Below, one piece after another: positions 25,864-35,202 of a stretch of 64,000 nucleotides of DNA. The stretch covers positions 1 to 64,000 of the forward strand of contig JAHEYF010000008.1 of assembly GCA_023251755.1 (NCBI GenBank). The letters are read 5' to 3'. Every line of letters begins with the position of its first letter. Within the stretch, counting starts at the first letter, position 1. This stretch comes from Bacteroidota bacterium (GTDB lineage: Bacteria > Bacteroidota > Bacteroidia > B-17B0 > Aurantibacillaceae). The notes under the pieces are model-generated. The model saw only the letters and a program-made list of their open reading frames with translations, was not told the origin of the DNA and searched no databases. The position numbers were made by a program, and so were the translations under genes.

Positions 25864-26664
25864 ATGCAACAAGGCTTTAAAAATAAAGTTGTTTGGATCA
25901 CCGGCGCTTCATCTGGAATAGGTGAAGGGTTGGTAAATGCATTTGCACAACAAGGCGCGAAAATAATTTTATCGGCCAGGCGTGAAAGTGAATTGAAGCG
26001 TGTTGCTCAGCAAACCAATTTGAAAGAAGAAAATTATTTGATCCTTCCTTTTGACCTGGCAGATACATCCAAGGCGTATGTTTATGTTGAGCAAATACTC
26101 CGCCAATTCGGGCGTATTGATATATTGGTGAACAATGGCGGTTATAGTCAAAGGGCTGAAGCAAAAGACACTCCCTTAGACATAGACCGACAACTGATGG
26201 AGGTGAATTATTTTTCGGCAATAGCTTTAACCAAAAGTGTATTGCCTGTAATGATTAAACAACAAGGCGGACAATTGGTAGTAATTAGCAGCGTGTCGGG
26301 GAAATTTGGTTTTTACCTGCGCAGCTCTTACTCCGCAGCCAAACATGCCTTGCATGGTTTTTTTGAGACATTGCGCCTCGAAACAGAAAAACAAGGAATA
26401 AAAACACTCCTTGTTTGCCCGGGGAAAATAAAAACAAATATTTCCTTTGCTGCTGTTACAGCCGATGGCAAACAACACAACCGTATGGACGAGAGCCATA
26501 AACATGCAATGAGCTCAGCGGAATGTGCCGGCATTATTTTAAACGCCATACAAAAAGGTGAAGAAGAAATATTAGTTGGTGGAAAAGAATTAAAAGCTGT
26601 CTGGCTTAAACGTTTTTTCCCGAAAGTATTTGGGAAAATAATCAGGAAGCAAAGCCCTTATTAA
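25864..26664 (+). CDS. Short-chain dehydrogenase/reductase
   Basis: 266 residues of the classical SDR family. The NAD(P)-binding motif TGASSGIG is near residue 14, NNGG of the central strand is present, and the catalytic Ser is in VVISSVSG with Tyr and Lys in YSAAKHALHG. Similar proteins are annotated as DltE-like or short-chain oxidoreductases; the substrate cannot be read from sequence. ATG abuts the stop of the DUF5723 gene, so the two are co-translated. Confidence 0.92.
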   Translation: MQQGFKNKVVWITGASSGIGEGLVNAFAQQGAKIILSARRESELKRVAQQTNLKEENYLILPFDLADTSKAYVYVEQILRQFGRIDILVNNGGYSQRAEAKDTPLDIDRQLMEVNYFSAIALTKSVLPVMIKQQGGQLVVISSVSGKFGFYLRSSYSAAKHALHGFFETLRLETEKQGIKTLLVCPGKIKTNISFAAVTADGKQHNRMDESHKHAMSSAECAGIILNAIQKGEEEILVGGKELKAVWLKRFFPKVFGKIIRKQSPY

Positions 26665-26700
26665 ATTTATTAGTGCATTTGAAAATACTACCCTTATTCC

Positions 26701-26727
26701 AAATCAAAAACCCGCAATAATCGGGAA
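26701..26727 (-). promoter_or_regulatory. Shared upstream motif, copy in reverse orientation
   Basis: AAATCAAAAA-CCCG-CAATAATCGG is the same 24-bp block (4-base spacer) as at 31637-31660 and 38839-38862. It faces away from the T9SS thioredoxin-like gene and is an inverted partner of the copy at 26861-26886. No -7 box follows it on its own strand, so it may be an auxiliary activator site. Confidence 0.5.
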
Positions 26728-26860
26728 GACAAAAGTCTTTTTTTAAGATACATCCAGATTCCATCAAGGGCTATTCGCACAAACCAATTGACTTCATTTA
26801 TTCATTCATTATTCAGGGCTGGTATCCGAAAGAAAAGGCAATTGTACAGGTGTTTGCTCT

Positions 26861-26914
26861 CCCGATAATTGAACAATTTTGATTTGAAGTAAAAGCTTAT
26901 TTCAACTACGTTTA
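26861..26914 (+). promoter_or_regulatory. Shared T9SS-cargo promoter (motif, -33 and -7)
   Basis: CCGATAATTG-AACA-ATTTTGATTTG at 26862-26886 matches the block CCGATTATTG-N4-TTTTTGATTTG found upstream of neighbouring secreted-protein genes. Its final TTTG serves as -33; 20 bases later TACGTTTA (26907-26914) is one base off the -7 consensus. The ATG follows at 26939. Confidence 0.55.
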
Positions 26915-26938
26915 GGAGCAACTATAAAATCAAATAGT

Positions 26939-28657
26939 ATGAAAAGTATTTTCACCTTGACAAGATTGTTTCTTGCATTTGTTTTATTACCGGGTCAAAG
27001 CAAAGCCCAATTACCTGACGGGAGTATAGCTCCGGATTTTACCTTTGCAGATATAAACGGAACAAGCTGGAATTTATATTCGCTGCTTGCCCAGGGCAAA
27101 ACTGTTTTTATTGACGTTTCAGCAACCTGGTGTAGTCCCTGCTGGGGGTTTCACGAGAGCCATACCCTGCGTAATTTATATAACAACTATGGACCAGGCT
27201 CAACCAATGAGCTGATGGTGTTGTTCATTGAACCCGATCCGGCTACCGGCTTAGCCGACCTGCAAGGACAGACTTCCTCCTCTATGGGGAACTGGTTGCA
27301 GGGTACTCCTTATCCGGTCATTAATCTGAATGCAACAGAGGCCCCGGTTTTTGAAAACAATTATCAGATTACAGGGTACCCGACGCTATACATGGTATGC
27401 CCTGATAAGTTAATCCGGTCCTGGTATGCAGAAGATTACTCCTGGGCGTATAATGAGTTTATGAAAAAAAAATGTTTTGCTAAAATAAGCGGCCCTGATG
27501 CCAGTTTGCACAACAGCGACCCTCAGAAATTTGTAAGCTGCGATAGTGTGAACCCAGTCATTAAATTATTTAATTACAGTATTGCTGCATTAAGCTCTGC
27601 AAAAATTACTTACAACATGGATGGGCTTGTTCAAAAAGTTTACAATTGGACCGGCAATTTACCTACCTATGGATCGGCAACAATCACCGGCGTTAAACTT
27701 CAATCTTCCCTGGCCGGAAATCATAAAATTACGATCACCGTATCCAATCCAAACTCGGGTACTGATGCCAACCACATCAACGATACGGCATTCATCATTC
27801 CATACGTCCGCTTTTCTTCAACCGGTGGAATACCTGTGGCAGAGAGCTTTTCAGGAACAACATTTCCCCCTATGGGCTGGGGCTTTCAGCAGGGAACTAT
27901 TTTTGATAAAATTAATTGGGCGGCAACTTCCTATGGAAACCCTTCGCAGGGCGCTTACTTTAAAATGTTGTTTAATTATATGAATGATCCACAATTTTCT
28001 CCTACCGCAGGCAATAGTTTTTTCCTCGCTACACAAAATCTTTCATCAATGACCAATCCCAAAATGACTTTTGATCTGGCAAAAGCAAGGTTAAATGAAT
28101 ATTATTTTGATAACCTGAAGGTAAAGGTATCTGTTAATTGCGGCTCAACCTGGACAACCGTTTACAATAAAACCGATAACTCCACCAGTAATACCCTTGA
28201 AACAGTTCCTTACTCCACCTATCCGAATGAATACTTCCCCGCTTCAAACGAATGGAGAAATGAAACAGTTAACTTAAGTGCATTTGCAAACAATGCTGCT
28301 GTACTTATAAAATTCGAAGTAGCGGGTTCCGGCAATAATCTTTACCTCGACAACATCAATGTTTCTCAAAACAACAGCATTGAAAAGTACAACCCTATCA
28401 CTTATTTTGATATTTATCCCAACCCTGCCTCAAGCGAAATTACACTTAATTTAAGCCTTACTAAGTCTGAAGACATAACAGCAAGTATTTATAATAATAT
28501 AGGGCAATTGGTGCAAAGCGAACAATTGAATGGGCTACAGATTGGTGATAGCTCAATTAAAATGCCTGTCGAAAAATTGCCAGCCGGAATCTATACGATG
28601 ATTGTTTCCTCAAAAGATGGATTGCAATCAAAAAAATTTATTATCTCAAAAAATTAG
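26939..28657 (+). CDS. T9SS-secreted protein with thioredoxin-like and choice-of-anchor-J-like domains
   Basis: 572 residues. Signal peptide 1-23, then a TlpA-like thioredoxin fold with C65-S-P-C68 in DVSATWCSPCWGF and cis-Pro in ITGYPTLYMV. A middle beta region follows, then a choice-of-anchor-J-like jelly roll (about 295-465; GIPVAESFSGTTFPPMGW, LDNINVSQN). The C-terminus is a T9SS type A sorting signal (FDIYPNPASSEITLNLS, LPAGIYTMIVSSKDG, KKFIISKN). It should be exported to the periplasm, moved across the outer membrane by the type IX system, and kept at the surface or released. A surface thiol-disulfide enzyme is an inference. It is followed by a strong terminator. Confidence 0.88.
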   Translation: MKSIFTLTRLFLAFVLLPGQSKAQLPDGSIAPDFTFADINGTSWNLYSLLAQGKTVFIDVSATWCSPCWGFHESHTLRNLYNNYGPGSTNELMVLFIEPDPATGLADLQGQTSSSMGNWLQGTPYPVINLNATEAPVFENNYQITGYPTLYMVCPDKLIRSWYAEDYSWAYNEFMKKKCFAKISGPDASLHNSDPQKFVSCDSVNPVIKLFNYSIAALSSAKITYNMDGLVQKVYNWTGNLPTYGSATITGVKLQSSLAGNHKITITVSNPNSGTDANHINDTAFIIPYVRFSSTGGIPVAESFSGTTFPPMGWGFQQGTIFDKINWAATSYGNPSQGAYFKMLFNYMNDPQFSPTAGNSFFLATQNLSSMTNPKMTFDLAKARLNEYYFDNLKVKVSVNCGSTWTTVYNKTDNSTSNTLETVPYSTYPNEYFPASNEWRNETVNLSAFANNAAVLIKFEVAGSGNNLYLDNINVSQNNSIEKYNPITYFDIYPNPASSEITLNLSLTKSEDITASIYNNIGQLVQSEQLNGLQIGDSSIKMPVEKLPAGIYTMIVSSKDGLQSKKFIISKN

Positions 28658-28665
28658 CCTCTACT

Positions 28666-28700
28666 TTACTTTTCCAAAGTTCTAAACTTTGGAAAAGTAA
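28666..28700. terminator. 16-bp perfect hairpin between convergent genes
   Basis: TTACTTTTCCAAAGTT (28666-28681) and its exact complement (28685-28700) enclose a 3-nt loop. It lies between the stops of two convergent genes, 9 and 18 bp from them. It has no T-tail of its own beyond AT-rich flanks, but likely terminates both transcripts. Confidence 0.75.
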
Positions 28701-28718
28701 TAGTTTGATAATCACCAC

Positions 28719-31589
28719 TTACTTTAATAACGAAACAGTACCTGTCATCCTGTAATATTTTCCCAACACATCCCTTGCATTTACTTTCCAGATAAATACA
28801 TCAATCAAAGCCACCTCTTTTCCGTTGCCTATTGTTCCATCCCAGCCTTTATGAAGGTCATCGGTTTTAAAAATCATGTTTCCCCAGCGGTCAAAAATCA
28901 TTAATTCGTAACCGGTGTTGCTGATGCCTGTTCCTTCAGGTTTAAAAATATCATTCTGTCCATCGTGATTCGGAGTAAAACTATTGGGTACATAAATAGC
29001 TGTTTCGGGTAATATACACACCTGTTGAGTGTTTGTATCTTTGCACCCATCTGAACTAAGTGCGATCAGTTGCACGGTATAACAATCCTCGCCCGAAAAA
29101 GAAAATGATGGATTACTTGCCGTGGAGGTGGAATTATTTTCATCTCCAAAATTCCAGTAATAAGAAACAGCATTGCCTGAATAATTTAAAAATTGAACAT
29201 AGGGGTCAATAGTTGTAGGCTTCACCGGGTCTGATTGAAAATTTGCTACAGGTGGGGCAAATACATGAATATACGCAGGCATACTTACTTTTGCAGCGCA
29301 ACCGTTTGAAGAAAGCACCGACAAAGAAACGGATTTATCGCCTGGCAAGGTATAACAATGTGAGGTGTTCCCGTTTGATGCAACAACAGTACCATCACCA
29401 AAATCCCATATCCATGAGTTAATTACATCAGGGACAACAACAGTTGATTTATCAGTAAAGGTTACACACAATGGAGCGCAACCAGAAGTGCTGCTGGCCT
29501 CAAGAGCCGCAACGGGTGCAGGCTTAACAGCAACACTTACCGAAACATTCGTAGTACAGGCTTTAGCATCGCTTACGGTTACCGAATAAACAATTGTTGT
29601 AAACGGACTTACCTGCACTGCATTCCCGGTTAAATTACCGGGATTCCACAAAAAGGAATAAGCAGGCGTACCTCCATTTACTGTGCAATTTAATTGAACA
29701 GGTTTCCCTGCACATGCCGGACCACCACTCACACTTGCAACAGCACTTAAAACAGGAGGTTCACTTATGTTTAACGTTTTTAGCTGAACACATCCTGAAG
29801 CATCTGTAACTGTAACTGAATAATTTCCTGCCGGTAATCCTGTTGCTGTTGAAGCAGTTCCGCCTGCAGGGCTCCATAAATAGGTATAAGGCGGATTTCC
29901 ACCATTCGCAGCAATGCTTGCCGAACCATCGGTACCTCCTTTGCACAAAACGTTTGTTTGCGACAATACATTCACTGTTGGTGAGCCCGGGCTTGAAACT
30001 GTTGCTGTAACATTTACCGAACATCCATTCGCGTCGCTCACAGTAACTGTGTAAACCCCGACAGCTAAATTTGTAATGTTTGTTGTCGTTTGATTGCCGG
30101 GTAACCACAAACAGGTATAATTGCCTGCGCCACCGGTAACTGCAACTGTTGCTGATCCTGTATTGCCGTTACACGCTGTTGAAGTAACCGTTGTACTGGC
30201 ATTAATTGCAGCAGGCTGACCAATAGAAACTGTTTGACTGCTTAAACAACCCAAAGCATCATTTACGTTTACTGTATAGTTGCCTGCTATGAGGTTAGTT
30301 GCACTTGCGCCATTGCCTCCGGAAGGTAACCAGGTGTATGTATACGGACTTATTCCACCCGTAACGCTTGCCATAGCAGTACCATCGCTTAAGCCGTTAC
30401 AACTTGCATTACCTGAGGTAATACTCACAATGGGGCCGCCGCTGTTAGTAACAACAACCGTATCACTTTGTTTACATCCATGTGCATCGGTAACCTCCAC
30501 CCAATATGTGCCGGCACTTAAGCCATTAATACCTGAACCGGATCCTCCAACCGGTGACCAGTAATACGTATAAGTGCCGGTGCCTCCACTTGCTGTAACC
30601 GTTGCCGATCCATTACTTGCTCCACAACTGGCGGGGCTTGAAACAATAGTTAATGAAGGGGGCTGATTTACAGTTACCGTAACAGTTGCAGTTGCGGTGT
30701 GGTTTGCCGCATCAGTAACCGCAACTGTATAGTTGGTTGTTGCGTTTGGAAACACAGCTATCGATTGTGTTGTTGCTCCACCCGGGCTCCACAAATAAGT
30801 ATAAGGCCCTGTACCACCGGTAGTGCTTGCTGTAACAACCGCACAGTCCCCCGCACAAACAGTTACCGGAATTATAGCAACTGAGGGGGTTGCGCAGGGT
30901 TGTAATATTTGTAAATTATCAATCATATTGTACGCTGCCCCAAAACCCCCTCCGGTAGCGCTTGACCCTCCTAATAGACTAATGTATGTCCAGGGAGAAG
31001 TGACCGTAAATGTTCCCGTATAATTTTGCCAGGCTGTAACAGAAGTGGGAATGGCTTGCTGAAAAAGTAATTGGGTTTGCGCACAGGAAGCACTGCCCCC
31101 ATATATTGAAACCAACCCCGGATTGGTATAATTTTGATTGTTGTTCCCCATTACCAAATCAATGCTCACCGTATAAGTAACTCCTGTTTGAAGAGGTGCA
31201 CACAGCTGCTGGCTGATACTCTCTCCGAAACCACTTGAGTATTGTGTTGCAGGACTTCCGGCAAGGCCCATAAAATAAGAACCATTGGAAGCTGTGATGT
31301 TATTTGGTCCGGATGGGGATGAATTTTGACAAGGCTGCGAATCACCTGTGGTATTGCCGCATTGCGTCCAGGGCGGACAATTAATTGTATTGGGGCCCAA
31401 ACAGGCTGTGCCTTCAAATGAAGGATTGGTCATACAAATCGGGCAAGACTGCTGCTGCGCATTCAACACCGGACAAAACACCAAATAAAAAGCAAGTAAA
31501 AAAACAACCAGCATACGGGCCCGAAAAAAGGTTTTTGGCTCCTGCTTTCTATGGTCGATAGGTTTAATAAAAATTTTGTCGATATACAT
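28719..31589 (-). CDS. Giant secreted adhesin-like protein: SprB repeats, PKD, gliding-motility C-terminal domain
   Basis: 956 residues from ATG 31589. The signal segment is RMLVVFLLAFYLVFCPVLNA, with ATG 31514 as a shorter alternative; the frame is open further upstream to 31667 but would cross the promoter. Domains: a Cys-rich N-terminal lectin-like region, about six SprB-type modules with the pattern GG-Y-Y-W-P and TVTVSDANGC, a PKD domain (WIWDFGDGTVV), a second PKD-like module (YYWNFGDENNSTS), and CHU_C at the end (PNSFTPNHDGQNDIFKPEG, MIFDRWGNMIF, DVFIWKV, TGTVSLLK). It is predicted to be exported by T9SS and displayed on the surface, like SprB-class gliding adhesins. Confidence 0.9.
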   Translation of the reverse strand: MYIDKIFIKPIDHRKQEPKTFFRARMLVVFLLAFYLVFCPVLNAQQQSCPICMTNPSFEGTACLGPNTINCPPWTQCGNTTGDSQPCQNSSPSGPNNITASNGSYFMGLAGSPATQYSSGFGESISQQLCAPLQTGVTYTVSIDLVMGNNNQNYTNPGLVSIYGGSASCAQTQLLFQQAIPTSVTAWQNYTGTFTVTSPWTYISLLGGSSATGGGFGAAYNMIDNLQILQPCATPSVAIIPVTVCAGDCAVVTASTTGGTGPYTYLWSPGGATTQSIAVFPNATTNYTVAVTDAANHTATATVTVTVNQPPSLTIVSSPASCGASNGSATVTASGGTGTYTYYWSPVGGSGSGINGLSAGTYWVEVTDAHGCKQSDTVVVTNSGGPIVSITSGNASCNGLSDGTAMASVTGGISPYTYTWLPSGGNGASATNLIAGNYTVNVNDALGCLSSQTVSIGQPAAINASTTVTSTACNGNTGSATVAVTGGAGNYTCLWLPGNQTTTNITNLAVGVYTVTVSDANGCSVNVTATVSSPGSPTVNVLSQTNVLCKGGTDGSASIAANGGNPPYTYLWSPAGGTASTATGLPAGNYSVTVTDASGCVQLKTLNISEPPVLSAVASVSGGPACAGKPVQLNCTVNGGTPAYSFLWNPGNLTGNAVQVSPFTTIVYSVTVSDAKACTTNVSVSVAVKPAPVAALEASSTSGCAPLCVTFTDKSTVVVPDVINSWIWDFGDGTVVASNGNTSHCYTLPGDKSVSLSVLSSNGCAAKVSMPAYIHVFAPPVANFQSDPVKPTTIDPYVQFLNYSGNAVSYYWNFGDENNSTSTASNPSFSFSGEDCYTVQLIALSSDGCKDTNTQQVCILPETAIYVPNSFTPNHDGQNDIFKPEGTGISNTGYELMIFDRWGNMIFKTDDLHKGWDGTIGNGKEVALIDVFIWKVNARDVLGKYYRMTGTVSLLK

Positions 31590-31608
31590 CTTTCTAAAAT
31601 TATTCACC

Positions 31609-31663
31609 CAAATTCGAACTATAGCCCAAAACACACAAATCAAAAAAAGGCAATAATCGGAAA
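31609..31663 (-). promoter_or_regulatory. Shared T9SS-cargo promoter of the 28719-31589 gene
   Basis: On the minus strand CCGATTATTG-CCTT-TTTTTGATTTG (complement of 31636-31660) is followed after 19 bases by CGAATTTG (complement of 31609-31616), a weak -7 box with two mismatches. Initiation would lie about a dozen bases before ATG 31589, which supports that start. Confidence 0.5.
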
Positions 31664-31848
31664 ACAAAACCGGGGAAATATAATCTGAAGGTTATAGTCT
31701 ATAATTTAAAATCAGTAACAACAACAAAAAATTCCTCCAGTTTTAGTAATTAATCCCATAAACTGACATTCTCTTATAGCTATTGATTTTACTACTATGC
31801 AGAAGCATCGCACCTCTATTTTTAAAAAAAAATACGACATTCTCTGCG

Positions 31849-31901
31849 TAATTATTAGCAAAATTTTGTATTGGCCTCAAAGCTCACTAAAGTTAATTTC
31901 G
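31849..31901 (+). promoter_or_regulatory. Shared T9SS-cargo promoter (degenerate) of the 31939 gene
   Basis: ATTATT (31851-31856), then AATTTTG and TATTG, resembles the block CCGATTATTG-N4-TTTTTGATTTG with the spacer one base longer. TTG at 31871-31873 plus 20 bases leads to TAATTTCG (31894-31901), one base from the -7 consensus. This is the weakest of the four in-orientation copies. Confidence 0.35.
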
Positions 31902-31938
31902 TTTTGCTTATCCTCCCTGTACATTTCATACTTTAAAA

Positions 31939-34900
31939 ATGAAAAAAAATTATCTCCTCCCTGATTTACAAGTACGGTGCCCTACGTGTTTTATAAAAGC
32001 TGCGAAGAAAACAATTCTGCTACTTTTTTTTGCATTGATTGCAGAGGGTATTTCTGCTCAATCCTGTACTGTTACCGCAACGAATCCCTGGGAATGGCCT
32101 TCGCATTCCAATTGGTTTATCGGCAATGGACTAAAAGGAAATTTTTCGGGTGGGGCCCTTGTGGTGTCTCCTCAGCCCAACCTTACTTCGTATGAAGGGA
32201 CAACAGGCGCAAGTGATGACAAAGGCCATCTTTTGTTTCTTTCGAACGGACGTTTGTTATGGAATGCAAATGGTGCCCTCACCTACTCCGGTCTATTAGA
32301 AGGCAATGAAGGCTTCATGACCAATGGAAGCGCCTCACAGGGGGTCGTCACTGTTCGTCATCCCTTAGATACTTCGAGCTATTATATTTTCACTGTTGAT
32401 GATGCACAGCTTCCGGTTGCCAATGGCTTAAACTATTTTGTTTTCGACAGAAACGGAAACCTGCTCTCAGGCCCGGTTAGTCTGGGAGGATACCGAACCG
32501 CAGAAGGGATTGCAGCTACCAAACATTTTAACGGGGTAGACATCTGGATAAGCGTTTATGCATCGGGCACCAATAAATTTTACACGTACCTGCTTACCTG
32601 TAACGGCGTCATCAGCCCTCCTGTAATTTCGCCTGTAGCACCTGTATTTTCAGGGCAAAAAGAGCGGGGAGGACTGGCTTTTTCCTGGGATGGAAAATAC
32701 TTTGCCCAGGGCCACCCCGATTATTTTCCGGATAGCGATAAAGAAGTGTCTGTATATAAGTTCGATAATTATACCGGTGTTATCAGTGACCCTCACCACA
32801 TATCAAGTGCAGCAAGTGTTGAGGGGCCTTATGATCTTTTATTCTCACCCGATAACTCAAAACTATACCTCTCTTCATCCACAGGTACACTGAGCTATTA
32901 CGACATCACTTCCTGGAACACGTCTACCATGGCGGCTTCCAACACATACATCACAGGTGTTTCAACCGGGTCACATGCTGCTATAGAAATTGGAGGCGAT
33001 GGGAATTTATATATGTCTACCTTAGGAACGGGACTCGGGAAACTAAGCGGGAGTATGAATTCCGGTAACCTGGCTTATTCAAACATGGCCGGGGCCATTA
33101 CCAACCGGGGTTTACCCACCATGTACATCCCCCCTGCAGAAGAACCAGACATACTTGAAGTGGGGCCTTTTTGTGATACCGATCCGCCTGTTAACCTCTC
33201 CACTTTCTGGTTGTGCAACGGGCTAAATGCTGAAGACTCCCTTGCTAACCTGAGTGTATATACCGGAACCGGCATCACGAATACTATTATTGGAATCTTT
33301 GACCCCGCAGTTGCAGGAGCAGGTACCCACATGATTATTTTCAGGCGCTGCAATTCCGACGATACAACCTACATTGTCGTTGACCCCTGTGCTTGTCCTG
33401 ATACGACCTTAAGCCCTATACCTCCGCTTTGTGCAGATGGAACTATCAATCTCAACAATTATAAAATAACCACCGAGCCCGGTACCTGGTCCATCAGCAG
33501 TTCCCCTGTGGGTTCCACTGCTACACTGACCGGAAGTACCTTTCATGCCAACAACACCGTTCCGGGAGTTTATGTGGTCCGTTTTACACTCAGCTCACCA
33601 ATACCTGGCTGTCCTGATTATTCGGAGCGCACAATTATTATAAACCCATTGCCAACTGTTACAATAAGCGTGGGTACCATAGCCTGTAACGGACAAGCGG
33701 CTACACTCACGGCCAGTGGTGCAAACACCTATACCTGGTGTACCGGTGTACAGGGAAACAGCATAATTGTAAGCCCGACACAATCAGGTTACTATTCAGT
33801 TACCGGTTTTAATACAAACGCTTGCAGTGATAAAGACAGTGTTTTACTAACTGTTCCGGCACCAATAGTGCTCACAACCAATTCAACCAATCCTGGTTGT
33901 GGTACACTGGGATCGGTAACAGCAACAGCAACAGGAGGAACAGGTACACTTTTTTATTTATGGAACGACAGCCTCCACCAGACTTCATCAACCATAAGCG
34001 GACTTCATGCAGGCGCTTATGTTGTGCTGGTTACCGATTCAAACGGATGTACTCAAACAGCCTCTGTAGACTTAAGCAACCCGGTATTGCCAATAGCCGG
34101 TTTTAATGTTGTGTCGGCCTGTGTTGGAATACCGGTACAGTTCATAAACAGTTCCATACCCGGCGCCGGAAATTCGCTTACAGGGTTCAGCTGGAATCTC
34201 GGCGATCCGGGCAGTGGCGCTGCCAATACCCCGGCTACTTCTGCCCCGCCACCTCACTTATACACCAGCACAGGTATAGATAGCTTTTATGTAAGTCTGC
34301 TGATTATTGCTAACAATGGTTGTAAGGACAGCATAAATAAATGGGTGCACTTATCGCCGGTACCGGTAGTTCATTTTGGTCGGCCCGAAAGCGGATGTGC
34401 GCCGGTGTGCGATCATTTTACCAATTCAACAACAATAAGCGGGGTTGATACCAACTTAACATGGAGCTGGAATTTTGGAGATCCCTCCTCAGGAGCAACC
34501 AATCTCTCTGCATTGCAAGCTCCGGCGCATTGTTATACACAGGCCGGCAGTTATAATGTAAGCCTAACAGCAGTGTCGGGCAAGGGTTGTGCAAACAGTT
34601 TAACGATAAACAACCTGGTGAATGTATATCCTGTTCCCCAAGCCGCCTTCACAGCCAGTCCTGAGGCAACACAGATATTTGATCCCGAAATAAGTTTGTT
34701 TGACCAGTCCACAGGAACACCGGTATACTGGCATTGGGACTTTGGTGTTCCGGATACCAACAAGGACACTTCACTATTTCAAAATCCTGTATGGGCCTAT
34801 ACCGACACAGGCACCTACACCATTTGTCTGCATATTGAAAACGCTTATGGATGCACAGACAGCACCTGCTCACCTGTACTCATTACCGATTATTACACCT

Positions 34901-35187
34901 TTTATATACCCAATTCTTTTAGTCCCAACGGAGACGGTGCGAACGATTTTTTCAACGGAAAAGGTTACAACATCATTGATTATCAATTATGGATTTTCGA
35001 CCGGTGGGGAGATATGATATATACCACAGGAGCTGCCCGTAGTCCTGAATCATCAGTTCCATGGAATGGCAAAGCGAACAACAGCAAAGAAGTGGCCCAG
35101 GAGGATGTTTACATTTGGAAAGTAAACCTGGTTGATTTATTCAGTAAAACACATACTTATACCGGAAGGGTAACGCTGATAAAATAA
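31939..35187 (+). CDS. Giant secreted protein: beta-propeller-like N-terminus, PKD domains, gliding-motility C-terminal domain
   Basis: 1082 residues. The N-terminal extension of ~30 residues contains a signal helix (TILLLFFALIAEGISAQ). Residues about 45-400 look like a repeated beta-propeller (DDKGHLLFLSNGRLLWNANG, VEGPYDLLFSPDNSKLYLSS, GTLSYYDITSW). The middle has Ig/SprB-like modules and PKD domains (FSWNLGDPGSG, WSWNFGDPSSGA, WHWDFGVPDTN). It ends in CHU_C (IPNSFSPNGDGANDFFNGKG, WIFDRWGDMIY, DVYIWKVNLVD, TGRVTLIK). It is a T9SS cargo protein likely exposed at the cell surface. Its stop is 15 bp from that of the convergent neighbour. Confidence 0.9.
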   Translation: MKKNYLLPDLQVRCPTCFIKAAKKTILLLFFALIAEGISAQSCTVTATNPWEWPSHSNWFIGNGLKGNFSGGALVVSPQPNLTSYEGTTGASDDKGHLLFLSNGRLLWNANGALTYSGLLEGNEGFMTNGSASQGVVTVRHPLDTSSYYIFTVDDAQLPVANGLNYFVFDRNGNLLSGPVSLGGYRTAEGIAATKHFNGVDIWISVYASGTNKFYTYLLTCNGVISPPVISPVAPVFSGQKERGGLAFSWDGKYFAQGHPDYFPDSDKEVSVYKFDNYTGVISDPHHISSAASVEGPYDLLFSPDNSKLYLSSSTGTLSYYDITSWNTSTMAASNTYITGVSTGSHAAIEIGGDGNLYMSTLGTGLGKLSGSMNSGNLAYSNMAGAITNRGLPTMYIPPAEEPDILEVGPFCDTDPPVNLSTFWLCNGLNAEDSLANLSVYTGTGITNTIIGIFDPAVAGAGTHMIIFRRCNSDDTTYIVVDPCACPDTTLSPIPPLCADGTINLNNYKITTEPGTWSISSSPVGSTATLTGSTFHANNTVPGVYVVRFTLSSPIPGCPDYSERTIIINPLPTVTISVGTIACNGQAATLTASGANTYTWCTGVQGNSIIVSPTQSGYYSVTGFNTNACSDKDSVLLTVPAPIVLTTNSTNPGCGTLGSVTATATGGTGTLFYLWNDSLHQTSSTISGLHAGAYVVLVTDSNGCTQTASVDLSNPVLPIAGFNVVSACVGIPVQFINSSIPGAGNSLTGFSWNLGDPGSGAANTPATSAPPPHLYTSTGIDSFYVSLLIIANNGCKDSINKWVHLSPVPVVHFGRPESGCAPVCDHFTNSTTISGVDTNLTWSWNFGDPSSGATNLSALQAPAHCYTQAGSYNVSLTAVSGKGCANSLTINNLVNVYPVPQAAFTASPEATQIFDPEISLFDQSTGTPVYWHWDFGVPDTNKDTSLFQNPVWAYTDTGTYTICLHIENAYGCTDSTCSPVLITDYYTFYIPNSFSPNGDGANDFFNGKGYNIIDYQLWIFDRWGDMIYTTGAARSPESSVPWNGKANNSKEVAQEDVYIWKVNLVDLFSKTHTYTGRVTLIK

Positions 35188-35202
35188 GCAGGGTAAACGG
35201 TT

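Noticed and set aside
30280-30564. Plus-strand frame with many Pro and Leu inside the SprB-repeat gene
   Set aside because: Antisense to well-supported SprB and PKD-like modules; no independent start signal.
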